64,000 nt of DNA from Arthrobacter sp. ATA002 (GCF_026898095.1 NZ_CP114015.1:1116001-1180000); one strand, 5' to 3'; positions 10,401 through 19,274 are shown, numbered from the stretch's first letter. Notes: generated by a model from the sequence alone, not told the origin. Made by a program: numbers and translations.

Positions 10401-11010
10401 TTGAACTGCCCGCCCATATCTCCGCCTCCCTGCTGGTTGACCTGAAAGATGATCCGGAGGAGGTCACCCGGCAGCTGCGGCGCCCGTTCCGCGGGAGCCG
10501 GGCATGGCCGCACGCAAGGGCACGGCCTTCCATGCCTGGGTCGAGGAGTTCTTCGGGACCAGCGGGATGCTGGACATCGATGAACACCCCGGAGCAGCCG
10601 ACGCCTACGTGGACGAGGCTTACCAGCTGGAGGAAATGATCGCCACCTTCGAGGCATCCCCCTGGGCGCAGCGGACTCCGGCCTTCATCGAAGTGCCCGT
10701 CGAGACCCGCGTGGACGCCGTCGTGGTGCGCGGCCGCATCGACGCCGTCTTCCAGGACGCCGACGGTACGTGGGACCTGATCGACTGGAAAACAGGAGCT
10801 CCGCCCTCCAAAGACAAGCTGGACGTCAGGGCAGTGCAACTGGCGGTGTACCGGCTGGCGTGGGCACGGTTGAAGCAAGTGCCGCTGGAGAAGGTCAACG
10901 CGGCTTTCTACTACGTGGCGGCGGACAAGCTGATCCGTCCCTTCAACCTGCTGGGGGAAAAGGAACTCGAGGACATCATCCGCGCGGCCAACTCCCCGGT
11001 CCGGGACTGA
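7474..11010 (+). CDS. adnB: AdnB helicase-nuclease subunit (three frameshifts)
   Basis: AdnB subunit of the AdnAB complex, 1179 residues when restored. Walker A (GAGSGKTK, about residue 59), motif Ia (TFTRKAAGEL), an intact DEFQDT box and GDPHQSIYGFRGA mark an active UvrD-type motor. VHASKGLEWDVVVV and YVAFTRAKY are motifs V-VI. The C-terminal nuclease shows GTAFHAWVEEFF, GRIDAVFQD, LIDWKTG and QLAVYRLAW. Three 1-bp deletions split it: about 9345-9357, the GG at 10073-10074 (PQGFTLLSW) and the CCC at 10483-10485 (RRPVPREPGMAARKG). Each repair joins conserved sequence. The ATG overlaps the adnA stop. Three independent hits in one otherwise intact gene fit read error better than decay. Confidence 0.91.
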
Positions 11011-11026
11011 TCCCTGACCACAGAAG

Positions 11027-11059
11027 TGCCGCCGGCCCGAAGAGGACGGCGGCATTTTT
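11027..11059 (+). terminator. Intrinsic terminator of adnAB
   Basis: An 8-bp GC-rich stem (TGCCGCCG / CGGCGGCA) with a 12-nt loop, followed directly by five T. It lies 16 nt after the adnB stop and separates adnAB from the convergent ABC operon. Confidence 0.85.
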
Positions 11060-11086
11060 GCTCTGCCTGCAGGAGAACGGATCTGC

Positions 11087-11776
11087 TCAGGGAGTGGCCC
11101 GGCGAAGGGTCCCGTAAGAACCCGCCGCCAGCACTGCGCCGCCCAGCAGGAGCCAGCCTGTCAGTGTGAGAGGTGTCAGCTGGACAAACCAGGCTCCCAC
11201 GGCTGCCCAGGAGTCCGTCCAGGTTGCAGATGCCACGGCCCCCAAAAGAATCACTGCGAACCCTATAAGGGCAACTATCAGGCCGGTGGTGCGCCACCGC
11301 TTGTAGACCGTGGCAAACCAGAAGCCGAACATAAACAGCAGGGTCGACAGTGCGAAGTAGAGCAGGATCTGCGCATACCAGGCAGACTCCGCGATCCAGG
11401 GAATCGCGAAGATGGCGCCGTTCACGCCCCACCCGTTGGTGGCCTCCTCCACCAAGCCGAGGAGCCAGTAGAGCACACCGAGTCCCAGGGCCATTACTGC
11501 GAACAGGCCCAGGGTTCCAATGTAGAAAGAGCGCCGGCTGACGCTCATGGCCTGTGAGAACGGAAAGGTCAGGGTCAGCGCCTGCACCCCGATGCCGAGA
11601 AAATACCACATGACGGCCTGACCCGAGAGCGCCATCCGGATGCCGCCGGTGTCAGGTATAACCGCCAGAATCGCCACTGCGATGAGCGTGGAGGAGACGA
11701 GGATGATCGCTGGAATTCCGAGGAAAATCCATTTGTTGAGCAGCTGCATGCGAGCCACTGCCAGCGGCCGGTTCAT
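11087..11776 (-). CDS. ABC-2-like membrane permease
   Basis: 229-residue integral membrane protein with about six hydrophobic segments (around 19-40, 50-75, 85-105, 125-155, 165-190, 200-222). It is the membrane partner of the ATPase encoded just upstream, whose stop overlaps this ATG (ATGA). The context of GntR, ATPase, then permease is that of YtrA-type operons, which in Firmicutes respond to cell-envelope stress or antimicrobial peptides. The substrate cannot be read from the sequence. No family-specific motif was seen, so the permease role is inferred from topology and operon position. No frameshift is present. Confidence 0.82.
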   Translation of the reverse strand: MNRPLAVARMQLLNKWIFLGIPAIILVSSTLIAVAILAVIPDTGGIRMALSGQAVMWYFLGIGVQALTLTFPFSQAMSVSRRSFYIGTLGLFAVMALGLGVLYWLLGLVEEATNGWGVNGAIFAIPWIAESAWYAQILLYFALSTLLFMFGFWFATVYKRWRTTGLIVALIGFAVILLGAVASATWTDSWAAVGAWFVQLTPLTLTGWLLLGGAVLAAGSYGTLRRATP

Positions 11777-12701
11777 CGCAGCACCTCCAGATTCTGGTTG
11801 TCGGCATCGTCCCGGAAACCGGGGCCTTCATTTGCTTTGAGGGTTCTCCGGACAATCAGCTGCTGCAGCGAGACCGGCGCAAGCTCCAGCCCCAGAGTCC
11901 GCGCGAGCGCACGGTCCTCCGCGGTTAGTGTGCTGTCCACTGTTACCGAGGCAAGTGCTCCCAGCGAATCCCGGTGCAGCACGGGCCGTTCACCACAAAA
12001 TTTCTCCACTGCGGCGGAGGAGCCGGCAACGGCGAAAGCGGATCCTGTGATGGCTTCCACCTCGTCGTCCATAATGATGCGGCCATGGTCGATGACGATC
12101 ACATGTTCCAGCAGGTTTGCCACTTCGTCGATCAGATGGGAGGAAAGGACGATGGTCCGGGGATGGTCGGCGAAGTCGGTCAGCAGCCGGTCGTAGAAGA
12201 GCTGACGCGCCACGGCATCCAGACCGAGGTAGGGCTCGTCAAAAAATGTCAGTTCGGCGCGGGACGCCAGACCGATGATGACTCCGACGGCCGAGAGCTG
12301 GCCGCGTGAGAGTTTCTTGATCCGGTGCTTTTCGGAGCGGGGAGCTGGAAGTCGGATAACAGAACATCCGCCAGGTCCCTGTCCCAGTTCGGAAAGAAGA
12401 GCGCCGCTGCATCCAGGGCGTTGCGGATGGTGAAATCATCAGGATATTTCTGCGACTCGCGGACAAAGCAGATCCGGGAGAGGACCTGCTCATTCTCGAA
12501 GGGATGTGCACCAAAGATCCGGACGTCCCCGGAGCTGGCGAACTCCTGTGCGGTGAGGATGGACATCAGAGTGGTTTTTCCGGCTCCGTTGCGGCCCAGC
12601 AGGCCGTAAATGCGGTTGGCCGCCAAAGAGAGGGTGACATTGTCCAGCGCCAGCTGATCTCGGTAGCGGCGTGTGAGGTTGCGGGTTTCTACGACGGTCA
12701 T
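11773..12701 (-). CDS. ABC transporter ATPase, YtrB-like (frameshifted)
   Basis: ATPase of a GntR-controlled exporter, 309 residues when restored. Walker A is LGRNGAGKTT. The signature is the degenerate LSRGQLSAVG, Walker B is ELTFFDEPYLGLD and the H-loop is VLSSHLIDE. The break falls in the G-run at 12339-12342. Adding one base yields FQLPRSEKHRIKKLSRGQ, joining the helical domain to the signature. The C-terminal ~100 residues are a substrate-system-specific extension. The start overlaps the GntR stop and its own stop overlaps the permease start, so the three genes form one coupled transcript. The Arg in place of the first signature Gly is common in this exporter subgroup. Confidence 0.88.
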
Positions 12702-13084
12702 GGTGCCGGGGTCCCTTCGTGTTCGACGGCACTGCGGTGAATGAGCTCGGATAATTCCTCGACGCCGATGCCCAGCTTTCGCGCTTCATCGGCGACGGGT
12801 TGTACGTACTGGCGGTAGAACTGTTCACGCCGCTTGGTCAGCACGACGGCGCGGGCTCCGGGCGCAACGAACATTCCGATGCCGCGCCGTTTATACAGAA
12901 GCCCCTCGTCGACCAGCAGGTTGACACCTTTGGCTGCAGTCGCCGGATTGATCCGGTAAAAGGCAGCGAATTCATTGGTGGAGGGAACCTGGGTTTCCTC
13001 CGGGAGGACACCAGCCAAAATGTCCCCTTCGATGCGCTCGGCTATCTGCACAAAGATGGGGCGGGTGTCATCGAAAACGTTCAC
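12698..13084 (-). CDS. GntR-family regulator, YtrA subfamily
   Basis: 128-residue transcription regulator. It has the N-terminal GntR winged helix (PIFVQIAERIEGDILAGVLP, VPSTNEFAAFYRINPATA, GLLYKRRGIGMFV) and only a short two-helix C-terminal part, the architecture of the YtrA subfamily. These proteins usually repress their own ABC transporter operon until an envelope signal releases them. The gene is first in a regulator-ATPase-permease operon joined by 4-nt overlaps. A good promoter with an imperfect palindrome over the start site lies at 13161-13205, supporting autoregulation. GTG at 13082-13084 is the start codon; the 90-nt leader has no obvious alternative. Confidence 0.88.
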   Translation of the reverse strand: MNVFDDTRPIFVQIAERIEGDILAGVLPEETQVPSTNEFAAFYRINPATAAKGVNLLVDEGLLYKRRGIGMFVAPGARAVVLTKRREQFYRQYVQPVADEARKLGIGVEELSELIHRSAVEHEGTPAP

Positions 13085-13160
13085 GGGAGCCTGCGGATCA
13101 TGAGCTGCCTCGGTTCACTCAGAGCGGACCGGCGAAGCGCCTTATCCGGTTGGTTGGTTG

Positions 13161-13205
13161 GTTGGTGGTGTAACTAACCATAGAACCGGGCCGGCCAAAT
13201 GGCAA
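13161..13205 (-). promoter_or_regulatory. Promoter and putative GntR operator
   Basis: On the minus strand a -35 box TTGCCA (13200-13205), a 17-nt spacer and a -10 box TATGGT (13177-13182) form a near-ideal promoter. Starting within the -10 region is an imperfect palindrome GTTAGT-N6-ACCAAC (13161-13178), which would cover the transcription start. Such a site fits autorepression by the YtrA-type GntR protein. Four GGTT tetranucleotides (13148-13163) follow downstream. Confidence 0.65.
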
Positions 13206-13231
13206 GCAGACAAGAGTCAGCGAGGCAGCGA

Positions 13232-13352
13232 GGAAGGGGGCCGGGAGGCAGGGAGGAAGGGGGCCGGGAGGCAGGGAGGAAGGGGGGCCGGGAGGCAGAG
13301 AGGAAGGGGGCCGGGAGGAAGGAGGGGCCGGGAAGAAGGAGGGGCCGGGAGG
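13232..13352 (+). repeat. Purine-rich tandem repeat, 23-bp units
   Basis: About four head-to-tail copies of a 23-bp unit beginning GGAAGGGGGCCGGGAGGCAG (starts near 13232, 13255, 13278 and 13302), then two degenerate ~18-bp copies. The plus strand is almost pure purine with runs of 3-6 G. It lies between the GntR promoter and the phosphotransferase stop. The encoded frames are Arg/Gly/Glu low-complexity sequence and do not look like a gene. Copy number could vary between strains, and the G-runs could form quadruplex DNA. Confidence 0.85.
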
Positions 13353-13508
13353 CGAGAGGCGCTGGGCAGGGAAGCAGGAGGAATGGGCGCGGAGGGAGGG
13401 CAGGCGGGGTCAGCCTGCAAACCCGTGTCTTCACCGAAGCGGGGCTTGGCCGGAACAGATAAGAGGCAGGTGCCGGGCGGGAGGGGCGACTGCCCTCTCA
13501 TGCGTCCG

Positions 13509-14856
13509 TTACGGCTGCTGCTTGGACTGCTTCTTGTCCAGCGGTCCGGGCTTCTTCTTTTCGGGTCCGGGCGTCTGCGGCTTTCCCGGGGCTGATTCTC
13601 CCTTTGCCGGACGCTCCGTTGAGCTTTTCCGTGCCCGGGGCCCTCTGTCAGGACCGTAACCGCCGCGATGGCGCCGGTCTCATCGGTGACTGGCGGTTTC
13701 GCTCCCGCGGGAGCGACCGGGTCAGCTGCAATGGGGGTGACAGTGACACGTGAGGATCCGGCGCTCACCGTACCGCTGACCGTGGGGCTCTTGGCCGGAG
13801 CCGGATGAGAAGCCGGCAGCACCAAGGCCGGGGCGGCGGTGGAGGCGGTGTCGGCGTTTACTGCCGCGGTTTTTCTGCCGCGGCGACAGCAGCCCTCTCG
13901 GCGGCAGCTGCGGCTGCTGCTGCCTCGGCCTTTGCTGCGGCGTCCTGCTCCAGGATGTCTGCTTCCAAAGTGGCCAGCATTTCCTCGGCTTCGGCGATCA
14001 TCACCGGGTTCTCGGCGGCAACGCCGCGCACGAGCCACTGCGCCAGGGCGAACTCGGCGGAGAGCGCTGCCCGGCGGATCAGGTGCGGATCAGGCGTTTC
14101 GGTGCGGGCAGCGTTGTATGCCGCCTGCACAGCCTCGGTAAAGGCGGGGTCGTTGGCGGCGACCAGCCAGGCGAAGTCATCCGCCGGGTCGCCGATGCGA
14201 AGATCCGTCCAGCCGGTGACCGCGCTGATCCGTCCGTTGGAAACCAGGAGGTTGTCTTCGTGCAGATCCCCGTGCACCACCGAGGGATTGAAACGCCACA
14301 GCGTAACGTCCTCGAGGGCATGCTCCCAGCGGCGCAGCAGCACCGGCGGAATTTTGCCGGTGGTGGCGGCCTGGTCCAGTTCGTTGAGCTTGCGCTGCCG
14401 GAATTCGTTGGCCGAGTAGCTGGGCAAATCGGCGTCGTTCACCAGGTCCTGCGGCAGGCCGTGGATGGCGGCCATGGCCCGGCCGACTTCTCCGGGCAGC
14501 GCTCCGCCTTCAGCGACCAGGGAATCAATATCCCGCGTGGAGCCGGGCAGATGGGAGTAGACAAAGGTGCACAGGTCACCCTGGCGGACGGTTCCGGCCA
14601 CGTGCGGAAGAGCGAACGGAAGCTCTGCCCGTACTGCCGGCACGAAAGCCCGCAGTACCAGGAGTTCCGTTTCCAGCCTCATGCTGGCGTCAACATGCCT
14701 GGGGGAGCGTACCCGCCACTGTTTTCCTGCTTCGTCAACCAGCACGGCGGCGTCGAAGTCCGCGGCGTCGTCGGGGGAGCCGGCGACGCCGGTGGGGGCC
14801 AGCCCGGGGACGGCGGCGCTGGCCATTGCGGCCAATTCCATGGGGGTGCGTTTCAC
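13509..14856 (-). CDS. Aminoglycoside/macrolide phosphotransferase-like kinase (two frameshifts)
   Basis: Protein of the APH/choline-kinase fold, 449 residues when restored, related to proteins annotated as macrolide 2'-phosphotransferases. The catalytic loop is VVHGDLHEDNLLV; the usual Mg-binding IDW motif reads TGWTD, followed by RIGDPADDFAWL. After the kinase domain comes a long Ala-, Pro- and Lys-rich tail. 1-bp deletions in the T-run at 13870-13874 and in the C/G-run near 13630-13638 break the tail. Restored, it ends PGPEKKKPGPLDKKQSKQQP at 13509. The GTG at 14856 was preferred because TACGGT lies 7 nt upstream; an ATG at 14895 is possible. Chromosomal copies of this family need not confer resistance. 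Confidence 0.78.
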
Positions 14857-14863
14857 ATCTTCA

Positions 14864-14869
14864 ACCGTA
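14864..14869 (-). promoter_or_regulatory. -10 element, phosphotransferase-like gene
   Basis: TACGGT on the minus strand, 7 nt before the GTG at 14856. It has leaderless spacing and supports the chosen start. Confidence 0.45.
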
Positions 14870-14984
14870 GAGGTAGATGTGTTCCTAATAACCATAGGCT
14901 GGCGGCGAGTCGCCGGATGCGTGAGCAATAACTCAGCCCGGGCACGCGGTCCTGTTCCAACTACAGGTTGGGGGTGCGAGTCAG

Positions 14985-14990
14985 TACGGT
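14985..14990 (+). promoter_or_regulatory. -10 element, leaderless nudC
   Basis: TACGGT followed by 6 nt (AGAGGC) and the ATG at 14997. Same arrangement as at several other genes in the window. Confidence 0.5.
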
Positions 14991-14996
14991 AGAGGC

Positions 14997-15961
14997 ATGA
15001 GCAGCCCAGTACCGGTAGCAGTTGTACCCCCTCTTGGAATTTTGCCGCTGGCCCGTACCGCAGTTGACCGCGGATCGGACCGGCGCATGGCGGCGGACCT
15101 GTTCGAGCAGATCCGCGCCAACCCGGGTACCCGCGTGATGTATATGGCCGGAGGCAAGGCCCTCATCAACGACACCGAGGTTGTGCTGGCATCCGGTGCC
15201 GAGACAGGATTCGGTGACGCCCCCGTGTACCTGGGCCGCACCCTGGCACCGGCACAGGAACCGGAAGGCACCGACGTCGTGCTGGTCACCCTCGGGGAGG
15301 AAGACCCGCTGCTGGAAACCGGCGGAGCCCGCTGGGCATCGCTGCGGGAGGTCGCAGTCCTGCTCGGCGAGCTCGACGCCGCCCTGTTCGTGCAGGCTGC
15401 GGCCGTCTCCAACTGGCATGCCGTGCATACGCACTGCCCGCGCTGCGGTGCCCCCACAGTGCCGGAGCAGGGCGGCTGGGTCCGCCGCTGCACCGAGGAC
15501 GGAAGCCAGCACTTTCCGCGTACGGATCCGGCCATCATCGTTGCCGTGACCGACCCCGAGGACCGCATCCTGCTTGGCTCGGCCGCAGCCTGGAAGGGCA
15601 ACCGTTACTCCACGCTCGCCGGGTTCGTGGAGCCCGGAGAGTCGCTTGAGGGGGCCGTCATCCGCGAGGTCGCCGAGGAATCCGGGCTGGTGGTCCACTC
15701 GCCGCAGTATCTGGGGTCTCAGCCCTGGCCGTTCCCGTGTTCGCTGATGCTGGGCTTCACCGCCCGAACCGAGAACCCCTCAGCGGCGGTGCACGACGGC
15801 GTCGAAATTTCCGACGTCCGCTGGTTTACCCGGACGAGCTGCGCGATGCCGTTGCCGGCGGCGAAATCACCATCGCCAGCGGCATCTCCATCGCCCGGAA
15901 CCTGATCGAACGCTGGTACGGAGGGCCGATCGCCGAACCGGAGCCCGAGGACCGGGCATGA
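14997..15961 (+). CDS. nudC: NudC NAD(H) pyrophosphatase / RNA decapping enzyme (frameshifted)
   Basis: Nudix hydrolase that cleaves NAD(H) and removes NAD caps from RNA; 321 residues when restored. The zinc ribbon has Cys147, Cys150 and Cys165. The Nudix box GFVEPGESLEGAVIREVAEE is at 209-228, and the NudC signature SQPWPFPCSLML follows. One G is missing at 15832-15833. With it, VRWFTRDELRDAVAGGEI continues to the stop at 15961, giving the family's typical C-terminus ending in ISIARNLIERW. The stop overlaps the uvrD2 ATG. The nudC-uvrD2 pairing is also found in mycobacteria. The start is supported by the -10 element 6 nt upstream. Confidence 0.92.
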
Positions 15962-18075
15962 GCGGTAACTCCGCGGAGGCACGGATTCTTGCCGGACTGG
16001 ACGATGAACAGCGCGAAGTCGCGACGTCCCTGACCGGGCCGCTCTGCGTACTCGCCGGAGCGGGCACCGGCAAGACCCGGGCCATTACGCACCGCATGGC
16101 CTACGGCGTACACACCGGCGTCTACAAGCCGCAGCGCGTGCTCGCTGTGACCTTCACCGCCCGGGCAGCGGCGGAAATGCGCACCAGGCTGCGGGATCTC
16201 GGTGCCGGCGGGGTGCAGGCGAAGACCTTCCACGCTGCAGCGCTCAAGCAGCTGCAGTACTTCTGGCCGCAGACAGTCGGCGGACAGCTCCCGGATCTGC
16301 TCAGCCACAAGGCGCAGTTCATTGCCGAAGCCGCCCGCCGCCTGCGCCTGTCCACCGACCGCGCCGCAATCCGCGACGTTGCCGCCGAAATCGAGTGGGC
16401 CAAGGTCTCCATGCTCACTCCGGAAAGCTATGTTTCCGCGGCCAAGGGCCGTGACGCCCCGGCCGGTTTCGACCTCATCACCATCTCGCGCATCTTCCAG
16501 GCCTACGAAGACGTCAAGGTGGACCGCAACGTCATCGACTTCGAAGATGTCCTGCTGATTACCGTGGGCATCCTGCAGGAGGACGCCCGGGTGGCGGCAA
16601 CCGTGCGGGACCAGTACCGGCACTTCGTCGTGGACGAGTACCAGGACGTCTCTCCGCTGCAGCAGCGGCTGCTGGATTTGTGGCTGGGCGGCCGGGATGA
16701 GCTGTGCGTGGTGGGCGATTCGAGCCAGACCATCTACTCCTTCACCGGTGCCACGTCCAAGCACCTGCTGGGGTTCCCCTCGCGTTTTCCCGAGGCACCG
16801 ATCGTCAAGCTGGTGCGGGACTACCGTTCCACGCCGCAGGTGGTGGGGCTGGCCAACCGGATCCTCGCCGCCCGAACCGCCGAAGGCGAGCGCTCGCGGT
16901 TTGCCCCGCCCTGGCCCAAGCCGCTGGAACTCATTGCCCAGCGCCCCGCCGGCCCCGAGCCCACCTTCACCGAATGCGCGGACGACGACGCCGAGGCAGC
17001 CTCTGTGGCCGAACGCATCAAGGCACTGATTGGCGACGGCGTGCAGCCGGCCGAAATTGCGATCCTGTTCCGTACCAACGGACAGTCCCAGGCCTATGAA
17101 CAGGCGCTAACCTCCGCCGGGATCGGATACCAGCTGCGCGGCGGGGAGCGGTTCTTTGCCCGGCGCGAAGTCCGTGACGCCATCGCCCAGCTCCGGGCGG
17201 CATCCAGGGCGGTCGGCAACGATCCGGTGCCGCAGCTGGTCCGTGACATCCTGGTGTCCCTGGGCTACAGCCCCGAGGCGCCGGCCGGCGGCGGCGCCGT
17301 CCGGGAAAAGTGGGAGTCGCTGGCGGCGCTGGTGGCACTGGCCGATGAGCTGCACACCGCGCGAACGCAGGATCCCGATTCCATCTTTACCCTGATAGAT
17401 TTTGTTGCCGAGCTTGACGAGCGGGCCGCGTCCCAGCACGCTCCCACCGTCCAGGGTGTCACCCTGGCGTCACTGCACTCGGCCAAGGGCCTGGAATGGG
17501 ACGCAGTGTTCCTCGTCGGGCTCAGCGAGGGATTGATGCCGATTTCCTTCGCGGACACCCCCGAGGCCGTGGATGAAGAGCGGCGGCTCCTGTATGTGGG
17601 GATCACGCGCGCCCGGGAGCATTTACATCTGTCCTGGTCCACGGCCCGGACCCCCGGCGGCCGGGCGAACCGCAAGCCGTCCCGCTTCCTGGACGGGCTG
17701 CGCCCGCAGACGGCCCGCGACGCACAGCGCCCAACGGCGCCGAAGGCGGCATCACGCCGCAAGGCCGCCGGCCCGGCCAAGTGCCGGGTTTGCGGCACGC
17801 TGCTGACCACCGGATCCGAACGCAAGGTGGGACGCTGTGCCGAGTGCCCGGTGACCTATGAGGAAAGCACCTTCGACGCCCTGCGGGAATGGCGCCGTGC
17901 AGCGGCGTCCGAAGCCGGCGTCCCGGCCTTCGTCGTCTTCACCGATTCCACCCTGGTGGCCATCGCCGAGGACCGCCCGCCGTCATTGAACCGGCTGGCC
18001 ACCCTCCCCGGCGTTGGTCCCTCGAAGCTGGAACGCTATGGTGAGGCCGTTTTGCGGGTGCTGGCGGATAACTAG
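15958..18075 (+). CDS. uvrD2: UvrD2 DNA helicase
   Basis: Superfamily 1A 3'-5' helicase, 705 residues, intact. Walker A is GAGTGKTR (34-41), followed by TFTARAAAEM, VVDEYQDVSPLQQ, GDSSQTIYSFTGA, LHSAKGLEWDAVFLVG and YVGITRAREHL. The C-terminus holds a tetracysteine segment (CRVCGTLL ... CAECPVTYEE) and an HRDC-like domain (residues ~640-703, ending GVGPSKLERYGEAVLRVL). That architecture distinguishes UvrD2 from UvrD1/PcrA. In mycobacteria UvrD2 is essential for growth. Here it overlaps nudC and faces the convergent ThiF-like gene, with only 9 bases between the two stops. Confidence 0.94.
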   Translation: MSGNSAEARILAGLDDEQREVATSLTGPLCVLAGAGTGKTRAITHRMAYGVHTGVYKPQRVLAVTFTARAAAEMRTRLRDLGAGGVQAKTFHAAALKQLQYFWPQTVGGQLPDLLSHKAQFIAEAARRLRLSTDRAAIRDVAAEIEWAKVSMLTPESYVSAAKGRDAPAGFDLITISRIFQAYEDVKVDRNVIDFEDVLLITVGILQEDARVAATVRDQYRHFVVDEYQDVSPLQQRLLDLWLGGRDELCVVGDSSQTIYSFTGATSKHLLGFPSRFPEAPIVKLVRDYRSTPQVVGLANRILAARTAEGERSRFAPPWPKPLELIAQRPAGPEPTFTECADDDAEAASVAERIKALIGDGVQPAEIAILFRTNGQSQAYEQALTSAGIGYQLRGGERFFARREVRDAIAQLRAASRAVGNDPVPQLVRDILVSLGYSPEAPAGGGAVREKWESLAALVALADELHTARTQDPDSIFTLIDFVAELDERAASQHAPTVQGVTLASLHSAKGLEWDAVFLVGLSEGLMPISFADTPEAVDEERRLLYVGITRAREHLHLSWSTARTPGGRANRKPSRFLDGLRPQTARDAQRPTAPKAASRRKAAGPAKCRVCGTLLTTGSERKVGRCAECPVTYEESTFDALREWRRAAASEAGVPAFVVFTDSTLVAIAEDRPPSLNRLATLPGVGPSKLERYGEAVLRVLADN

Positions 18076-18084
18076 GGCAATTTC

Positions 18085-19157
18085 TCAGGACGCCTGGGCC
18101 GGAGAACCCTGCTGCTGCAGCCGGCAGCCGCAGTCCGGATGGAAGGATAGCTGTTTAGGTCCGACGTACCCGTCCGCAGCCCGCAGCACCAGCACAGCCG
18201 ACCAGGTGGCCGGCTGGACTACGCCGTCCAAAAACGCGAGCACCTGCCCCGCGGCAACTCCGGCGGCGACAACCGCGCCGGAGGTTTCCTCTCCCGCCGG
18301 CGCGGCATCGAAGTGCTGCCGTCCCAGCGCTTCCGCCGCGGTATACCAGGTGCTGTCGCCGTCGGCCAGCTGCCGGTCCAGGCATTCTAGGCATGGTGTC
18401 AGGCCGGGAACAACCAGCGGACCGACGTCGACGCCGGCTTCCTGGACAGTGACCGCGAGATGGGGTTGTTCACTTGCCTGGGTTCCCGCCGTGCGTCCCG
18501 CAATAGGCGGTGTACCCACCCATACTGCCAAATCCACGTGTGACCGCCGCGGGCCGGAACCTTCGACACCGCCGGACAGGAGGACCTGAACGGTGGGATC
18601 CAGCCGGAAAATGTGCCGCTTGACCGCCTGTGCACGGTGCATCCCCTGATCCGTCAGGGGATAGCCCGGCCCCACATCGGACGGGAGGACCACTCCCGGA
18701 TCCGACAGCACCAGGGTTCCCACCCCGGCGCCGGCCAGGGTTTGGGCGAGCACCGACCCGATGCGGCCGAGTCCGTTAATTTCAACTGCGGAGCGGGAGC
18801 GGCGCCGAAGGATGACGGAGCCGTTCAAGCCGTACGCAGCCGAGAGCCGGTCACTGTCCCGGCGCAGGCGTTCCAGGCGCAGTGCCGGAACCGCGGGCTC
18901 GGCCTGGCCGGCCGTGTCCGGAAAGGGAGGAGTACCGGGGACAGTGCCTGGGTGAGGGCCCGCGCCCGCTGCGGCGGAACATCATGGCGGCGTCCTTCGG
19001 ACGCTTCCAAGCCGTCGGGGAGGCCGTCGCGAAGGGCGGAGAGAAAGGCAAGGTCGCTTTCCCGCAGTCCCCGCAGGACCAGGGCATCCGGGCCCAGCCC
19101 GAACTGCCGGGCCGAAGCCGAGAGCGCCAGGACATGGAGTCCGGGATTGATCCGCAT
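18085..19157 (-). CDS. ThiF/E1-like protein with leader-binding-like N-terminus (frameshifted)
   Basis: 357 residues when restored. The C-terminal two thirds form an E1/ThiF-type Rossmann fold (INGLGRIGSVLAQTLAGAGV, LVLSDPGVVLPSDVG) with cysteine pairs CLEC and CGC that may bind zinc. The N-terminal ~100 residues (NPGLHVLALSASARQFGLG) resemble the precursor-recognition domain of TOMM cyclodehydratase partner proteins. A base is missing near 18918-18922; adding it gives LLPFPDTAGQAEPAVPALRL. The ATG at 19157 has AGGAGG 7 nt upstream. No YcaO, precursor peptide or ThiS-like gene is nearby, so the substrate is unknown. The neighbourhood with uvrD2 and the DUF2342 gene recurs in other actinobacteria, as far as I recall. 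Confidence 0.75.
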
Positions 19158-19262
19158 CGGAAACCTCCTGCGTATAGGGACGGCCTGCGAAGCCATCTTG
19201 GCACGTACCGTTCGGCGGGGCCGGGGTTATCCACAGGGGCAGGCCAGGCACCTCGGTTCCCC

Positions 19263-19268
19263 TAGGCT
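19263..19268 (+). promoter_or_regulatory. -10 element, leaderless metallopeptidase gene
   Basis: TAGGCT, then 6 nt, then the ATG at 19275. Confidence 0.5.
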
Positions 19269-19274
19269 TAATGC

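Noticed and set aside
12339-12342. Programmed frameshift sites in the split genes
   Set aside because: The breaks lack slippery heptamers with downstream structure and occur in unrelated genes with many different contexts; consensus error explains them better.
13199-13462. Arg/Gly-rich small protein in the repeat block
   Set aside because: All frames through the tandem repeat give low-complexity sequence without a ribosome site or homologous motif.
18085-19157. RiPP (thiazole/oxazole) biosynthetic cluster
   Set aside because: No YcaO, dehydrogenase or short precursor gene is found nearby; only the ThiF-like protein is present.
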